The notes: a model not told the origin generated them from the sequence alone. Numbered from the stretch's first letter, positions 33,410-46,599 are shown. The stretch is 64,000 nucleotides of DNA from Ottelia alismoides (GCA_037367405.1 JAZKJV010008269.1:248001-312000), one strand, 5' to 3'. Made by a program: numbers and translations.

Positions 33410-35940
33410 AGAAGGATATCATAGAATCCTTAAGCACGTCACGGAAGCATGAGGATTGCATTATATACGATCGGGAGCGACTAGTCACACTAGGTACTCA
33501 GTGTAGTAGAATTTTAAAAAAATAAACGATGAAACCACATGATCAGAGAACACTTCTCAAATCATTCCATCTAAACCATGTATTATATAAAGGAATACCT
33601 CTTGTATCATGGTTGTGATCTAGTTTCTAAGCGAAGAGACCTCCTCTCTCAAGTTCGGTCTGTCAGAGGAGACACTTGCGAACGCGGAGATGGATCGCGT
33701 GCCTCTCGCAATCGGAGTTGTTGATCCAAGCAGTGAGTCTCCTGATCTCGTCTCATGAGATCAAATATCTTCTTCACGAATGAGGTGCACTGAAGAAGAT
33801 GGAGAATCGCAAGTAGTCGAGGCAGCAACACAAAGGTGATGCAACAATGGAGGCGACTTTCTCTCTAGTGTTGGGTGGACGGCCACTCGAGATGGAGAGA
33901 GAGATGATGTGGTGCTTGAGAATGAGAGAAAGAGAGAGCAATAGTTGTTGTAAAAAGAAGATGAAGGGGTGCCTCTTCTTATATAGTATTTTGGGAGTTC
34001 ATGGATCTCAATCCATGGAAAACACAAAATCAATGGATGAGATTGATTGGTGTTTCTTTCAATGATCATGGTTTTGTTGTACAAACACAACAACAATTAA
34101 TTTAACTAAATTAAATATATTTTGAATAATAATAAAAAAATTTAATTTCAAATTAAATCAATTATCCATGGAGATAATAGGAAGGAGGCTAGCCTCCTTC
34201 CATAAAAGGGGGGACGACCACCCATTCCAATTAGGACTTGGTGGTCGTCCACCATCTCTAGATAGAAGGTGGTTATCTACTCCTTATTCCACGAGATTAC
34301 ATTATCCCATGGATTTCTCTAACTTTTGTTGCAAATCTATTAACACAAATAATTCATAATTATTTTGTGAACATTGTAATCAAGCTATTGGAATTTTGTG
34401 AATCACATCCACAATCCAAAATAAAACGTAAATTGTATTTTCAATTAATTGTTCAGTATGAATCCAATTCACATCAACACTTAATAAATAAATATAAATT
34501 ACAATTGTCTCTTTCTAATATATTATAAATCACATTTATAACATATATGAATAATTTAGATAATGTTATCACATTATTCTTATCCATATTAATTAAATCA
34601 CATTTAATTACATTGGATCATCATTCTCATGCATTAAATAATATGAATCAAATTCATATTATTCATGATAATTAAATCATATTTAATTATCCATTTCTCA
34701 ATTCTTGGATATAAATCAACAATGGAATTATTCTTGAACTCTTTGAAGAATAATGCATACTCTCTGTAGGTACTTGGAGATAAGGATAGGGCGATTGTAC
34801 GTTCCACATATAGTGACTTGGATATTGAAATCAAAGCTCAAATCCAGATCTCATGGACCTTTCATAGATGCATTATTAAATCAAGACCGTAAATCTAATC
34901 TTCTCATTGCATCTAAATCACATTCAGATCACTATCCAACATTTGGACCAAGATCAGATCACTTCTCTACTGAGGGGTTACTAAGATTCTGACATGTTTC
35001 ATCACTCCCTTGGAATGCAAGCATCATGGTTATACAATCATTTATGATCACATCACCCTCATGTATTCCTAATACATGTACATCCTGCATACTGGAAGAC
35101 ATATAATAAACCCGAAGACATAGACTGTCATCTTTAGGGCATTATTATCAAGTTTCTCATTTGTCATTGGGAGTTGGTATTGATCATATGCTTTCCAAAA
35201 GCATATATCATACTTCAAATTCTTGTCATGCTTCCAAAGCAAGACAATCATGCATGGAATTTGATCGGTCCCAATAACTTACAAGTGAGCTCATGTCTTC
35301 TAGTTCACAAATGAACATGTATGATCCCTTTGAGAGATCGTATCTCTCATATGCCCGTACATGCATGGCCACCTCATCGGTATATATACCTTGATTAGGC
35401 CATTAACTTATTGGTCTGCCAAATGTACATACTTAGACATATAGCAACACATCTGTCTCCAATCAGAGGTTTTGTTGCCTATTTTGTGACAGTAAATGGC
35501 ATAGGACTTGGTTATCTCGTTCTCCTCAAGTCAACTCTTTGACCTAACTAATCTGGCACCTCCGAATCTCTATTCCCATGCAGAGGACTAGCATTAAGAG
35601 GTCGATCAGATATCAACCAAAAGAGAAAAGATTGCCATCTCCTACTCAGGCTGGAGATCTTCTCTTAACAATCATTTGACGATACTAGATGAGTCCTCAA
35701 TCTAACTCTTTAGATTTTCATCCAAGCACCAGCTTCTATGATTCAACAGTTGGATCAACAGATGTATGATCATCAAGATGGCCATGTACATAACCCTAAT
35801 TGTGTTGAGGGACCTTATAGTACATTCATTCATTTAATCTCAGACAGGGAGTGAAATAACCAATAACTTTTATTAATAAACCAAACATTACAATAACATT
35901 TATTGTAGGAATGGTTCGCCTCGGGCACAAATGGCTAACA
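33410..35940 (-). mobile_element. LTR-H, solo LTR of a second LTR family
   Basis: Interrupts LTR-F at a point defined by alignment with LTR-B (6861-6900). CATGA is duplicated at 33405-33409 and 35941-35945. The insert ends GGCTAACA and is a reverse-oriented relative of the sequence starting at 61678 (for example a GATCTCC-AGCCTGAGTAGGAG segment and a long AAATTGAATTT-rich part). There is no coding sequence. A TATA-like TACTATATAAG lies on the minus strand at 33978-33988. The expected TG at the left end is not in register with the duplication. Confidence 0.75.
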
Positions 35941-36142
35941 CATGATGCCTAGGCCTCGGGGGTTTAGGGTCATAAAATACCTTTGGAGTTTTATTTCTTT
36001 TGTTTCTTTAATCTTTTATTTTATGTAATATTTACATAATAAATAATGAAAGTTAATTTATGCAATAATTATATGTACATGCATTTAGCTAAGGTTTAAA
36101 GGCCAAATGAAAGAACAAATGTGATGAAATGGAGAGTCGTCA

Positions 36143-37110
36143 GATGTATAGATGTGAATGTGAGGAGGGAATGCATAGATGATGTTTATTAGATTTAGAG
36201 TATGTATATATGATAATGATGTTTGTTGAATGGATAGAATTATTTACATGTTTGTTGATCAGATGGAAGTGTGTAGATGTGAATGTGATGGTAGCATATA
36301 CATGATTGTGATGGTAACATTTGAGGGTAGTATGTACAGATGTGATCTAAATATTGGATAAACCTTGCTCATTATGAAACAAACACCAAAATTTGTATAT
36401 ATGTTGGTGAAGTTGTAACATGTCAATATGAAGTTGTATGCGAAGGTGTGTGCATGAGTTTTCTTATGGAAGGGAGATGGAGTTGTGTTTCTATAGTTAT
36501 TTAGGTATATGGGTGTGTATACATGATAATTTAACGATAAATAATTATGTTGTGATATTTTTATTATCACGTTAAATTTTAGTTAATGTTGCCCAGTGTG
36601 TCACATTAACTTATAGTTAGGTAGATAATAAGGTCGAAATATTAATTTATTACTAATCACACAAAATCAATCACACAAAGTGCATCCCTTCACACTGGGT
36701 GGTGTGTGGCCCTACAAACCAGGAGGCATGTACAACACATTGGAGGATTTCATCACCTCCTATTGTGTTATATTTTTTCATAGTATTATTGGACTCACTT
36801 TGGGATGAGATATCCCGATCAAATGGTCATGGATTTTGATGTGTGGAGGTGGAAAAAAAATCTTTCCAGGTACCCTTCCGATAATTACTATTTTAACACT
36901 TTATTTAGGTATCAATTTAGGGTCACATAGGTCCATATCCTCATGTTAACCAACTAAATATACATAAATGCCCGGTTAACATAAATGAGTAAATATCTTA
37001 AGATCATTTTACAGTCTCATTTGTAGCACGTACAAATGTATGACATAAATTGACCTTAAAATATTACATTTATGTTGGATTTCCTTAGTTCGGAGGTCCC
37101 AGACTAAGGG
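36143..37110. other. 90-bp repeat remnant and AT-rich sequence, no gene
   Basis: 36143-36240 is a further unit of the 90-bp repeat. From about 36550 unrelated AT-rich DNA begins, possibly the 5' part of the CACTA element, although no CACTA terminus could be found. Confidence 0.5.
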
Positions 37111-37111
37111 G

Positions 37112-37385
37112 GTCCAATAGGATTCAAACCTTACTATAAGACGATCATTATTAGACACAATTTTTATCTGATGAAAATTCAATCATATAACCCCTTCCTC
37201 TTCGATATACCAAACCAATCATAATCTATTATTAATATTGTCACTATGGTGATAGTTTTAATAGTTGATTGTGATAAGTTTATGGGACATATTGGAGGGG
37301 TGCAGGGTTATGCTGTCAAAATTTCTTCAGATTTAAACTGTGTGTGATAACGATCTCCTTATAGTAAGTTTGAATCCTTATGGAT
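37112..37385. mobile_element. Small foldback (MITE-like) element
   Basis: Inverted arms of about 50 bp, 37112-37162 and 37330-37385. The core AGGATTCAAAC-TTACTATAAG pairs with its complement apart from one extra base. The centre is unpaired. It lies just upstream of the TNP2 remnant. Confidence 0.6.
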
Positions 37386-37563
37386 GGGATCAAGTGATAA
37401 CTTAATGAAAACACTTCTCTTCTCATCTCCTAAATTAGTAAAATGACTTTAGTTCAACGGTTGGTTGGGGTTTTGATTTTTTAGATCTATTTTTGAACTG
37501 AAGCCGATGTTAAATATTCTACTCTCACTTGACATCTTGAATTGTTACATTCAGGTGACAACG

Positions 37564-40090
37564 ATGGCTGATAGAGAGTGGATGTACAAGCATGTAGTTT
37601 TCAAAGAGTTTTTCAAGAATTTTTTGAATTTGCTTGCGCCCAAGGTTCTCAAGTGGTGGATTCCGATGGTATTATATTGTGTTTGTGTTAAAAGTGTCAT
37701 TTACTCATGAAGAGATCTAAGGACTAAATTTAGTTGAACCGTTTTAAAAATAATTTCATGGAAGGGTATCAAATTTGGTGGAGGTATGTAGAAGTCATCG
37801 ATGACACGACCAATGAGTCAAATGATGTGGACAACATTAATCCACTCGTAGAAATGATTATGGACATTATAAGTCCAAAGTTTAACACTAATTGTCCTGA
37901 TGAAGAGGAACCTCATGGGGAGTAAGAAGACTTCTACGAGCTGTTCAAAAAGCCAGAAGAGCCTTTATGGTCAGGTTGTAAGACATATTCAAAACTCTCA
38001 ACAGTTTTAGATCTTCTATTGATAAAGATGGAGTATAATAAGATTGATCGAAATTTTGATTCCATGTTGACTATTCTCAAGAAATTGTTACTCGAAGATG
38101 TTGAATTACCTGGAAAATATTATAAAACAAATAAAATAATGTGGAAGATGGGTTTAGTTGAAGTTAAGATAGACTATTATATAAATCATCATATTTTCTA
38201 TTACGATGAACATGAGTTTTTGACATGTTGTCCTAAATGTGATGAGCCAAGATATCAAGAATCGAGTAAGATTGGAAATAAAATATCAAGGAAAGTTTTA
38301 CTTTATTTTCCGTTGACTCTGAGATTGAAGCAATTATACTATTGTAAGAAAACAGCTAAATATATGTTATGGCATGCGGAGCACAATTGTGAAGAGTACA
38401 TGTGAAGCATCCATCAGTGTCAGAACATTGGAAAACATTGATGTCAAAATTTTCCTTATTTTTCAGGGGAAAGAAAGAATTGTGTTATGGGTGTATGTAC
38501 ATACATATTTAATCCTTATGGAAGAAATAAATATTATTCTTGTTGGCCAGTAAGGACAACACATTACAATCTACCTTCATGGTCGTATAACAAGAGACAA
38601 TTCATGTTTCTATCATTGTTGGTGCTAGGACCTACGCATATGGGGAAATACATCAATGTGTATTTACGGCCTTTTATAGATGAGTTGAAGATTCTCTGGA
38701 TCGATGGAGTGTATACATATGATGCAAATAAAAGTCAAACATTCAATATGAAAGTTTCTCTACTCTGGACAATAAATGACTTCCCAACTTATGGAATGTT
38801 ATCTGGATGGAGTTCATATGGATGTAAAATCTATCCATATTATATGGAGAGCACAAATGCTTTCAGCTTCAACATGGTCAGAAGTCATATTTTTTATTAT
38901 CATAGACGATTTCTTTCAAAAGATCGTTCATATCGGACTCAAAAATAAGCATTTAAGAGGAATACCATCAAACTGTCATATCCTCCTACAATAAAGATCG
39001 GTGATACAATATTATCAAGTTTAGTGGAGTTTTGAAATTTCAACCATGGGAAATAGAGAAAATCCACAACCTCTACTTGGTTTTGGTGATAGTCATAATT
39101 GGATTATGAAGAGTATATTTTGGGAGTTACCTTATTGATGCAAATTATTAATACGGTACAATTTAGATGTTATGCATATCGACAAAAATGTCTTTGATAA
39201 CATTTTTTATATAGTTATGAATGTAATTGGTTGTACAAAATATACAATAAGTTATCTTCTTGATCTAAGAATCATATGCAATCATCCAAAGTTTTATATA
39301 TATATATAAGATCTTGAAAATGAAAGGGTCGAATTTCTGAGAGTAACATTTACTTTGGATAGAAATTAAGTGAATCTTGTCTGCGGATAGGCAAGTATAT
39401 TGAAATTTCCAGACGGCTATGCATCAAATCTCCCTAATTTGGTTTATTTGAAGTTCTCATTTAAAGGGATGAAAATTCGTGACTGTCATGTGTTTATGGA
39501 AAGACTTCTACAACTTGTGTTTAGAGGATTGTTACCAAAAACATCGTCGATGTTTTATTATATGAAAGAAGATTTTTTCCAGATTTTATGTTTGATATGT
39601 GTACATCAGATGGAAATGGAATATCTTGAAAAACATATTCCTTTTATTATGTGTAATTTAGAGAAAATATTTGCTCCAGCTTTTTTTGATTCAATGGAGT
39701 ATCTAATGATTCAGCTTCCATACGCTGTCAAAATTGACGGGCCCATAAAATATCGATGGATGTATCCATTTGAAAGGTATCTGTTGATACTAGATTCTTA
39801 ATTTAAAATCGAAGGATCCATAAGTTCTCAGTATACTTATGAAGAGGTAGCAAAATTTTGTGCTCCATATTTTCCTGACGATGTGGAGATTATCCACAAT
39901 AAAACATGGAGGAATGAGGCAATTTACTCCGATGAAAAACCTCATATTAGTGTCTTCATCAGTCAACTCATCCAATAGGAAAGGCTAGGGAGTATCTACT
40001 AATGAAATAAGAGAAAGATGTTTCTAAACTCTACGTACTCGATAGTTGTGAGGAAATAACAACATATGTTGAATACGTCTCTTTCCTAAA
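37564..40090 (+). pseudogene. CACTA (En/Spm) transposase remnant, TNP2-like
   Basis: Plus-strand broken frames follow a TNP2-type transposase in order: N-terminal MADREWMYK (37564), an acidic spacer (37734-37925), the CPKCDEPRY zinc-like segment and KVLLYFPLTLRLKQLYYCKKTAKYMLWHAE (38019-38405), NPYGRNKYYSCWPV, YNLPSW, LGPTHMGKYINVYLRPFIDELK and LLWTINDFPTYGMLSGWS (38487-38948), FWELPYW and NLDVMHIDKNV (about 39120-39190), DGYASNLPNL and KIRDCHVFMERLL (39400-39520), GPIKYRWMYPFERY (about 39740-39780). The transposase would cut and join CACTA ends in the nucleus. Many stops and frameshifts, and the C-terminal domain is absent, so it is dead. It stops at the LTR beginning at 40106. Confidence 0.9.
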
Positions 40091-40105
40091 ATCACAAAAA
40101 TAGTT

Positions 40106-42202
40106 TGTTGGGATATAGGCTTCGGTCACTATTCCCTTTGTTTCCGACCGTGAATCGCTGCCCTGACCACCCTCACATCTTTGCCTTAATGCCTTCTATC
40201 ATCCTGAGCCACCTATCAACCAAGATCTTGCACCGATCTTGGAATCAGATGTTCTTCCTCTGTCGCATACCAAAGTACCTCTGCCAATCACTTCCTCTTT
40301 GATTTTTGCACCCAAAACGGGTCGAGGAGAACTACCCTCGACCCTTGACCATTTTGTATAGGTTAAAGAGCCCCAAGACTCCATCTGAAACCCAGAATCA
40401 GGACGTGCATATCACCTAGGTGCCTCGACACTCCAGGCCTCCATCATTAAGGTTTGGACCTTCTCAGAGCATCTACTAGTTGCGGAATAATAGCAGGAAC
40501 ACGTAGAGAATCTCATCAGCAAGGGAAGGTGTCAGGATCGTGCAGGAAGCTCGATCGAAGCTCAACGTTCGGTTGTTCTTGAGATGTTCTTCCTTATCAG
40601 CTTGGAGTCATTGGAAGAAGAACAATCTCCAGGTGTAGATGCAACTGCCAGATTGGATGCAGTGAAGCCTTTGGATCTGGGTTGAGATCTATTCTCGACC
40701 CTTCAGCAGTGAAGCATCATCCGCCATTGTCTACATGCCATGTGGATAAGTGAAGCGATCCCAACCGTCTTCCAGCGTGCATTTGGGGTATTTCGCACTT
40801 CACACACTGACTTTTGTATCTAATATTTAGTATTCAAACTTTCATTTGTAGTTTTAATATTTCTATAACATTGCACTTTTGGACCTGAAGCTTTCATTTA
40901 TTTGCATTTTAGTCCAGTTCCAAGTCAGCTTATGTGTCTGTGCACATGAATTGCAGAGCATTTTGCATTGGACCCCCTCTGGGTTGTATGTAATTATTTG
41001 CTCCTAAAACTTTGAATATCAATACAAATCTTTTTGGATAAATTGCATACTTGGACCTATGGCTTATTCTATTTGCATTTATACCACTGCTAGACGGATA
41101 TTGTATTTATTTGTGAAAATATTTCACGTATACCCCTGTACTTTATGAATGTATTATTAAATGCTTTGTAACTTCTTAGAAATACAAATACGTCCTTGTA
41201 TTGTTGATTTAATTTTGCGTGTGTATTTTATTTATAAAAAATATCATTCTGAATTTAAGAAATTTTAGGAAAATTATATTAAGTGCTTGGAACCATATTT
41301 TATCACATATATTTTTTGCAAGGTAAATAAAATTATTTTCCTATTTAAAAAAAATCAAAAACTTTTAATTTTATCTTGTTTAACATTTAAAAATCCATAA
41401 AAATTATAAAATATTTTGAAAAAATCCAAAAAATTCCTGTAGGCTTATTTTGTTATATTTCATCTTCTATACAAATATTTTGAAAAAATCTTAAGTAAAA
41501 CACTTAAAAATTGTGAACACAAAAAAACCTCATAAAAATCTAGAAAATAACAGGAAAATCACAAAAATATGTTTTAAGTTCTTGAATTTTCTTTGTATTC
41601 TCTAATATCTAGAAAAAATAATTTGAGGCGCAATCTAAACTTGATAGATATTTATTAAGCATGTTTCAACTTATTGGATTTTCTATTACTTTATTTTGTT
41701 TATTTCCTTATTTTAAAATACATAAAAATCCTTAAAATACCCAAAAATCACCAAATATAGAGAAATTTTTATAAACCCAAAAATAATTTATTTTGCAATT
41801 TTGGTTTTATTTATCATATTTTAAAAATCCAAAAACATTTCTTCTCTATATACTACTTATATAGTTATATATATTACCTATATTACTATATGTTATTTTG
41901 TTAAAAATAAAATATTTACAAAATTTAAAACATAAAAAAGTACATAAAAATTGAAACACAAAAACATTTCATAACCAAAAATTCATAAAATTTCCTAAGT
42001 AGTCTATTCCACTTTTCTCTAATTGTATGCTCTATGTAGGTCGACCTTTGTAGAGTTCATAATAAATTTTAGCTCACTCATAGCTCACACTTGGGTTGAG
42101 TGTTGCACGCCATGAGAGCAACCGATACAGCGATTGCTAGATCTGATTTGTCGAACACCATAGGCCCTCGAAGACCGGAACCGTGGTACCCGGACCCTAA
42201 CA
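40106..42202 (+). repeat. Candidate 5' LTR, 2.1 kb
   Basis: Begins TGTTGGG directly at the end of the CACTA remnant and ends CCCTAACA, giving TG..CA ends and a short inverted terminus. A degraded initiator-Met-type primer site follows 11 bases later. No second copy is visible in the window. The first 0.7 kb is GC-richer; from 40800 it is AT-rich and holds repeated GGACCT..TTGCATTT phrases. Confidence 0.55.
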
Positions 42203-42213
42203 ATTTATCATTG

Positions 42214-42226
42214 TGGCATCGAGATT
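42214..42226 (+). promoter_or_regulatory. Degraded primer binding site
   Basis: TGGCATCGAGATT resembles the copia site TGGTATCAGAGCT at 9 of 13 positions and sits after the LTR end at 42202. Confidence 0.4.
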
Positions 42227-42299
42227 ACGACACATGAGTGAAAATGGTTGTAATGCTTGGTGAGAAAGAACCTGGTGGAAGATATAACGAAATAAAAGC

Positions 42300-43000
42300 T
42301 AGATAGATGCACACATTACTTAGCTGGGAAGCAGAGAAGAGTCTCTATCAAGATCTATCCACTTTCTAGGAATAAGCATGTGTTAGAGCTTGTTTACACC
42401 GATGTTTACAGCCCGTTGAAAGTAAGTTCTATGAGTGGATCACTTACATTCACTGATGATTTTTCCAAAAAGGCTTTGATCAATGACTTAATATGGACCA
42501 AGTTCTTGGTGCTTTCAAGGACTTCCATACACTAGTGGAGCGAAAATATGGAAAAACGCTTATATACATCCATTGTGACCATAGTGGTGAGTACACTTGA
42601 CCATGTGATGAGTATTGTAAGATACCATAATTGAATTGCTTTTGTATAAAGAATGAACAGGACCCTGATGGTGAAGTCAGATGTCTCCTTTCTGAGGCTA
42701 AGTTGCCTAACTCTTTTTGGTTTGAAGCACCTTATATCATAATTCATGTTGTTAATCTCTCTCCACGTGTATCTTTGGATGATGATGTTCTTGACAAGGT
42801 TTGGCATGGAAAGGATGCTTCATACAATCATTTACGGGTCTCTGGATGTCGTGCAATTGTGAATGTTCCAATAGATAAACAATCCAAGTTAAACTCAAAG
42901 ATAAGTTAATACATCTTCTTGGGATATGGTCAAGATTAGCTTGCTATAGATTGTATGATCCAGTTGAGAAGAAGCTGCTGAGGAGCATGGATGTGGTCTT
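42300..43000 (+). pseudogene. Tork/Tnt1-like copia integrase remnant
   Basis: Shifting plus-strand frames give the end of the zinc-binding domain (AGKQRRVSIKIYP), HVLELVYTDVYSPLKV with the first catalytic Asp, FTDDFSKKA, the Asp-2 region (ERKYGKTLIYIHCDHSGEYT, normally SDNGGEY), then LLSEAKLPNSFWFEAPYIIIHVVNLSP and GKDASYNHLRVSGCRAIVNVP. The gag and protease are missing between the primer site and this point, so the element is internally deleted. Multiple stops; inactive. Confidence 0.8.
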
Positions 43001-43330
43001 CTCTGAAGACTAGACCATTGAAGACATCAAGGAAGTTGTAGATGATTCTTCCTCAAGCGGCTATCAGCCAGATGATGTGGGACCGATCCCCTTGCAGAGG
43101 ACTCTACATGTGGTGCTAGATGATGCTTATGAGTAGGTTCCAGATGAAGGAGATGAGGAGAAAATGCATGAGATCTCCACTCATGATTATGCAGATGCAG
43201 ATGTTGATAATGGTGGGTAGGATGATGAGAGCTCTTATTCTTCTAATGCTCTTCCACAGTAGAGACCTGTGAGGGGGAGGTGATAGTATATTTCATTGAT
43301 AGGTTGCAGTGAGCATGTGCAAACAAAGAA
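43001..43330 (+). other. Copia integrase-RT linker, no intact frame
   Basis: Serine/aspartate-rich broken frames between integrase and RT of the same remnant. Confidence 0.5.
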
Positions 43331-43980
43331 AAATGGGTAGAATCCATGAAAGAAGGTATGTATTCCCTTCATGGCAACCATACTTTTGAGCAAGTGAAGA
43401 TGCATAAAGGCAAGAGGGCATTGAGAAACAAGTGGGTTTATAGAGTGAAAAATAATGAATACTCTACAAAGCCAAGGTACAAGGCTATGTTGATTGTGAA
43501 AGGTTTCAATCAAAGAAAAGGATTTGACTTTAAGGAGATATTTTTTCTCCAGTCATGAAGATGTTTTCTATCCGATTGGTTCTTAGCTAGCAGCTAGCCT
43601 TGATTTGGACGTTGAACAAATGGACGTGATGAGATCTTTCCTCCATGGTGAACTTGGGGAGGAAATTTGCATGTTGCAACCAGAGAGATTTGCAGCCAAA
43701 GGCAAGGAAGACCATGTTTGCAAGCTAAAAAAAGCCTATATGGCTTGAAGCAGGGGCATGGGCAATGGCACAAGAAGTTTGAGTCGTTCATGGAGGATCA
43801 TGGCTACTCCAAAACTACTTCAGACCATTGTGTGTTCATGAAGAAATTTTCAGGTAATGGCTTCATCATTTTGTTGCTTTATGTTGATGATATTTTGATT
43901 GTTGGCAACAACAGTTCAAGGATTTCTTGTTATAAAAAGGAGTTAGAAAGTCTTTTTCTATGAAGGACTTGGGACATGCA
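43331..43980 (+). pseudogene. Tork/Tnt1-like copia reverse transcriptase remnant
   Basis: Plus-strand frames at 43346-43558 (KRALRNKWVYRVKNNEYS, YKAMLIVKGFNQRKGFDFKEIF) and 43667-43963 (KKSLYGLKQGHGQWHKKFE, the catalytic LLLYVDDILIVG). The middle part with the first catalytic Asp is frameshifted (about 43560-43660). Broken but easily recognised. Confidence 0.85.
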
Positions 43981-44852
43981 AGTCGCATTTTGGACAGATC
44001 ATGTGTAATCAGAAGTCTAGGAGGTTGTATCTTTCTTAAGAGAAGTACATTGAGAAGGTACTTAAAATATTTCACATGGAGAAGGCAAAGCCAGCAAGCA
44101 CCCCTCTTGGAGCGCATTTCAAGTTATGATCCAATGATAACCCGTAGACTAATGAAGAGAAGAAAGATATGGAGATAGTTACCTATGCATCAGCCATATA
44201 TAGTCCTATATATGACATGGTTTGTACGAGGTCAGACATTTCCCATGCAATTGGAGTTGTTAGTAGGTTCATCTTGAATCCATAGAAGCAACATTGGGAA
44301 GCAGTTAAGTGGATTTTGAGATATCTTTGAGGTTCTAGCAACTACTCTCTTTTCTTTGGAGCAGATAAGCTTATTCTTCTTGGTTTCACAAACTCAAACA
44401 TGGCAGGTAACATTGATGGGAGAAGATCCATATCGGGTTACTTGATATCATATGCAGGTGGTGCAGTTTCTTGGCAATCTCATCTCCAGAAGTGTACTAC
44501 TTTATCCACTACATAAGTCGAGTTTATTGCAACTACAAAGGCATGCGAGGAGTTGTTGTGGATGAAGAAGTTCATGCAATAACTTGGTTTTGGTCTTCAT
44601 AAGTATGTGCTTTATTGTGACAACCAGAATGTCATTCACCTTGGCAAGAATTCCACATTTTCTGCAAGGTCGAAGCACATAGATGTGAAGTATCATTGGA
44701 TACAAAATGTCCTCGAAGAGAAGGAACTTGTTCTTGATAAGATTCACACCAAGGACAATGGTGTTGATATGATGACCAAGCCATTGCCCTTGCAAATGTT
44801 TGAAGATTTTCACTCCCTTTCTGGATTGGAGCAGACTCCTCCTTGTTGCTAA
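43960..44852 (+). pseudogene. Tork/Tnt1-like copia RNase H remnant
   Basis: Begins MKDLGHASRILD. Broken frames then lead to a well kept end at 44607-44852: LYCDNQNVIHLGKNSTFSARSKHIDVKYHWI and DKIHTKDNGVDMMTKPLP, the hallmark end of Tnt1/Tork-type polyproteins. Upstream fragments include a GGAVSWQSHLQKC-like stretch and a decayed NAEAEYIA region. A purine tract follows at 44963-44973. Confidence 0.85.
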
Positions 44853-44962
44853 TGAAGAGCTTAGATGGTGGGTTACTTTCCATGCAGGAACTCAACCATC
44901 ATGTTGGACCTCAGGAGTCCTTTTTCTCTACATGGAACTTGTTGATATATCTCTCATGGGTT

Positions 44963-44973
44963 GGAGGGGAATT
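44963..44973 (+). promoter_or_regulatory. Polypurine tract of the Tork-like element
   Basis: GGAGGGGAATT directly before TGTTGGGACG, as in Tnt1-type elements. Confidence 0.6.
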
Positions 44974-45428
44974 TGTTGGGACGTAGACAACCAAAAAGTC
45001 CAGACCATTTCAGAGCATATGTGGAAATAAGCCCCTTCGAGCATAACAATAATTTGCCCAAGCAGATTAAGCTTCTGGTGGACAAAATCTTGAGACATCC
45101 GACCCATTAGGCTCTCCCTAATTTTTTTTCTTGATGTTGTTGTGTTTGGGAGAGCTAGGGTTGGACCATATCCCTTCCATTTTCACTTCTCATATGTTAG
45201 GATCGGGTCAAAGTTCGATGCTAAATATCAAGCCAGGGAGGAGGTGAGTAGGTGATGTAGTGGAGCTTGTTTGGAAAGCCATCTTTGGGTCACACTTCTT
45301 CATCTTATCCTTTTTTAATTGTTTGGTGTTTGTACTTGATTGATATGCTATTGGGAGATGATTTTGACTTTGTATAGCATCTAGGGTAAACACTTTTCTC
45401 ATTGTATCTAATGGAGAAGTTTGATTGG
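44974..45428 (+). repeat. 3' LTR of the Tork-like element, first part
   Basis: Starts TGTTGGGACG after the purine tract. It is cut at 45428 by the 11-kb Athila-like insertion and apparently resumes at 56461-56580 with a TTTCCACATTAAAATCC segment of the kind that ends Tnt1-type LTRs. It is not similar to the LTR at 40106-42202, so that LTR may not belong to this element. Confidence 0.6.
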
Positions 45429-46599
45429 TGATGAACGTTTATTTTCACCTCTTTAATAATCAATAACTGTAGTATAGGAGATGAAAAGCAATCTATCAAA
45501 AACTACAAATCTTAAATATTGTGGAATAATTTTTACTTGGTAAGTCTACCAAGGACAAACACAAGGAATAGAGAATTTTTAGTTATGCGGTTCTAAATTG
45601 ATTTTAATAACTAATTACAATCTATGTTAATCTATTTTTCAAGAAATAAAATAAAAATGGAATAAAAGCAAAGTGATGATGAAAATGCAATGCAAAGCAG
45701 TAGAGTCTTGGATCTATGATTATGTATAATTTCAGTCCTCGATTAAAATAATCAACTAATCCTCAAAATTAATCACATATCAAAAAATATCAAATCCATA
45801 AAAGTTTATCAATTTAATTTTAGGTTGCATGATAAAATATTAGTTAGTGAATAATCATGCAAAAGAAGAGGCCAAAATTGATAATTTTATCTAAGAAAAT
45901 TAGTCCTCGAAATTCCGTGTAATTTATTCCTCAAATAATATGAATTTTCATAAAATATCAAGGAGATAAATTGATCATTCCTCGATTACACCCATGCAAA
46001 GATGACTCTCTCAATAAAAAAGATCAATTGTCAATGGAGAATTAATCAAATGTGAACCTTCTCAATCAAATCCCTACAAAATGAATCAAGAATCTTTTTA
46101 ATAAAATATTGCACAAATAAGTCAGAATGCATCCTACGTAAATCAAAATATATCCTCAAATAACATTCATCATAAAAAACTTCTGATCAGTCCACAAAGT
46201 AAACAAAATGATAGAGCATTCAATTAGCTTAAAAATGGCATATTGTGCTTAAAAATTAGAGTTCAAATGAGAAAGATATGTAATAAACAAATTCCAGGAA
46301 TAAAAATGCAAGAAAAATAAATATTGTCTTCTCAAACTAATCCCTGGAAGGACTTATCTGCAATTTGGAGGATTGACAGGTGGTTGGAGTGCAATTTTCC
46401 CACTATCGCACATATGTTGCACGTATGTAGTAATGGTTGGCGAAGGTGGCTTAGGCTCGGAGAAAGAACCTCCATGTGGAAGGTTTCACGTGGTTCAGAT
46501 CCCCGAGGCAGTGGTAGAGGCTCGAAACTACTTCGGTCGACCTGAACCTTGAGGCAAGGGCCGAGGCTTAGGGAGGGGACACATGGATGTTTCGAGGAT

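Larger units (their letters stand above)
29869..36142 (-). mobile_element. LTR-F, 5' LTR of the Athila-like element (interrupted by LTR-H)
   Basis: Matches LTR-B from its first bases (TGAGCAGGAAAATCGAGG) to its end (GTCGTCA at 36142). Without the insert (33410-35945) it is about 3.7 kb; it keeps a GC-rich 0.6-kb segment that LTR-B has lost. The right flank resumes the 90-bp repeat that also precedes LTR-B: AATGC before 3949 and GATGT after 36142 are aligned positions of the same repeat unit, consistent with a decayed 5-bp target duplication. Confidence 0.7.

Noticed and set aside
33761..34096. 111-codon minus-strand ORF
   Set aside because: It lies inside the non-coding LTR-H and is not preserved in the related LTR-J.
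40106..45428. LTR at 40106-42202 and the one at 44974 as a matching pair
   Set aside because: They share only the first eight bases (TGTTGGGA); the rest does not align, so pairing is not supported.
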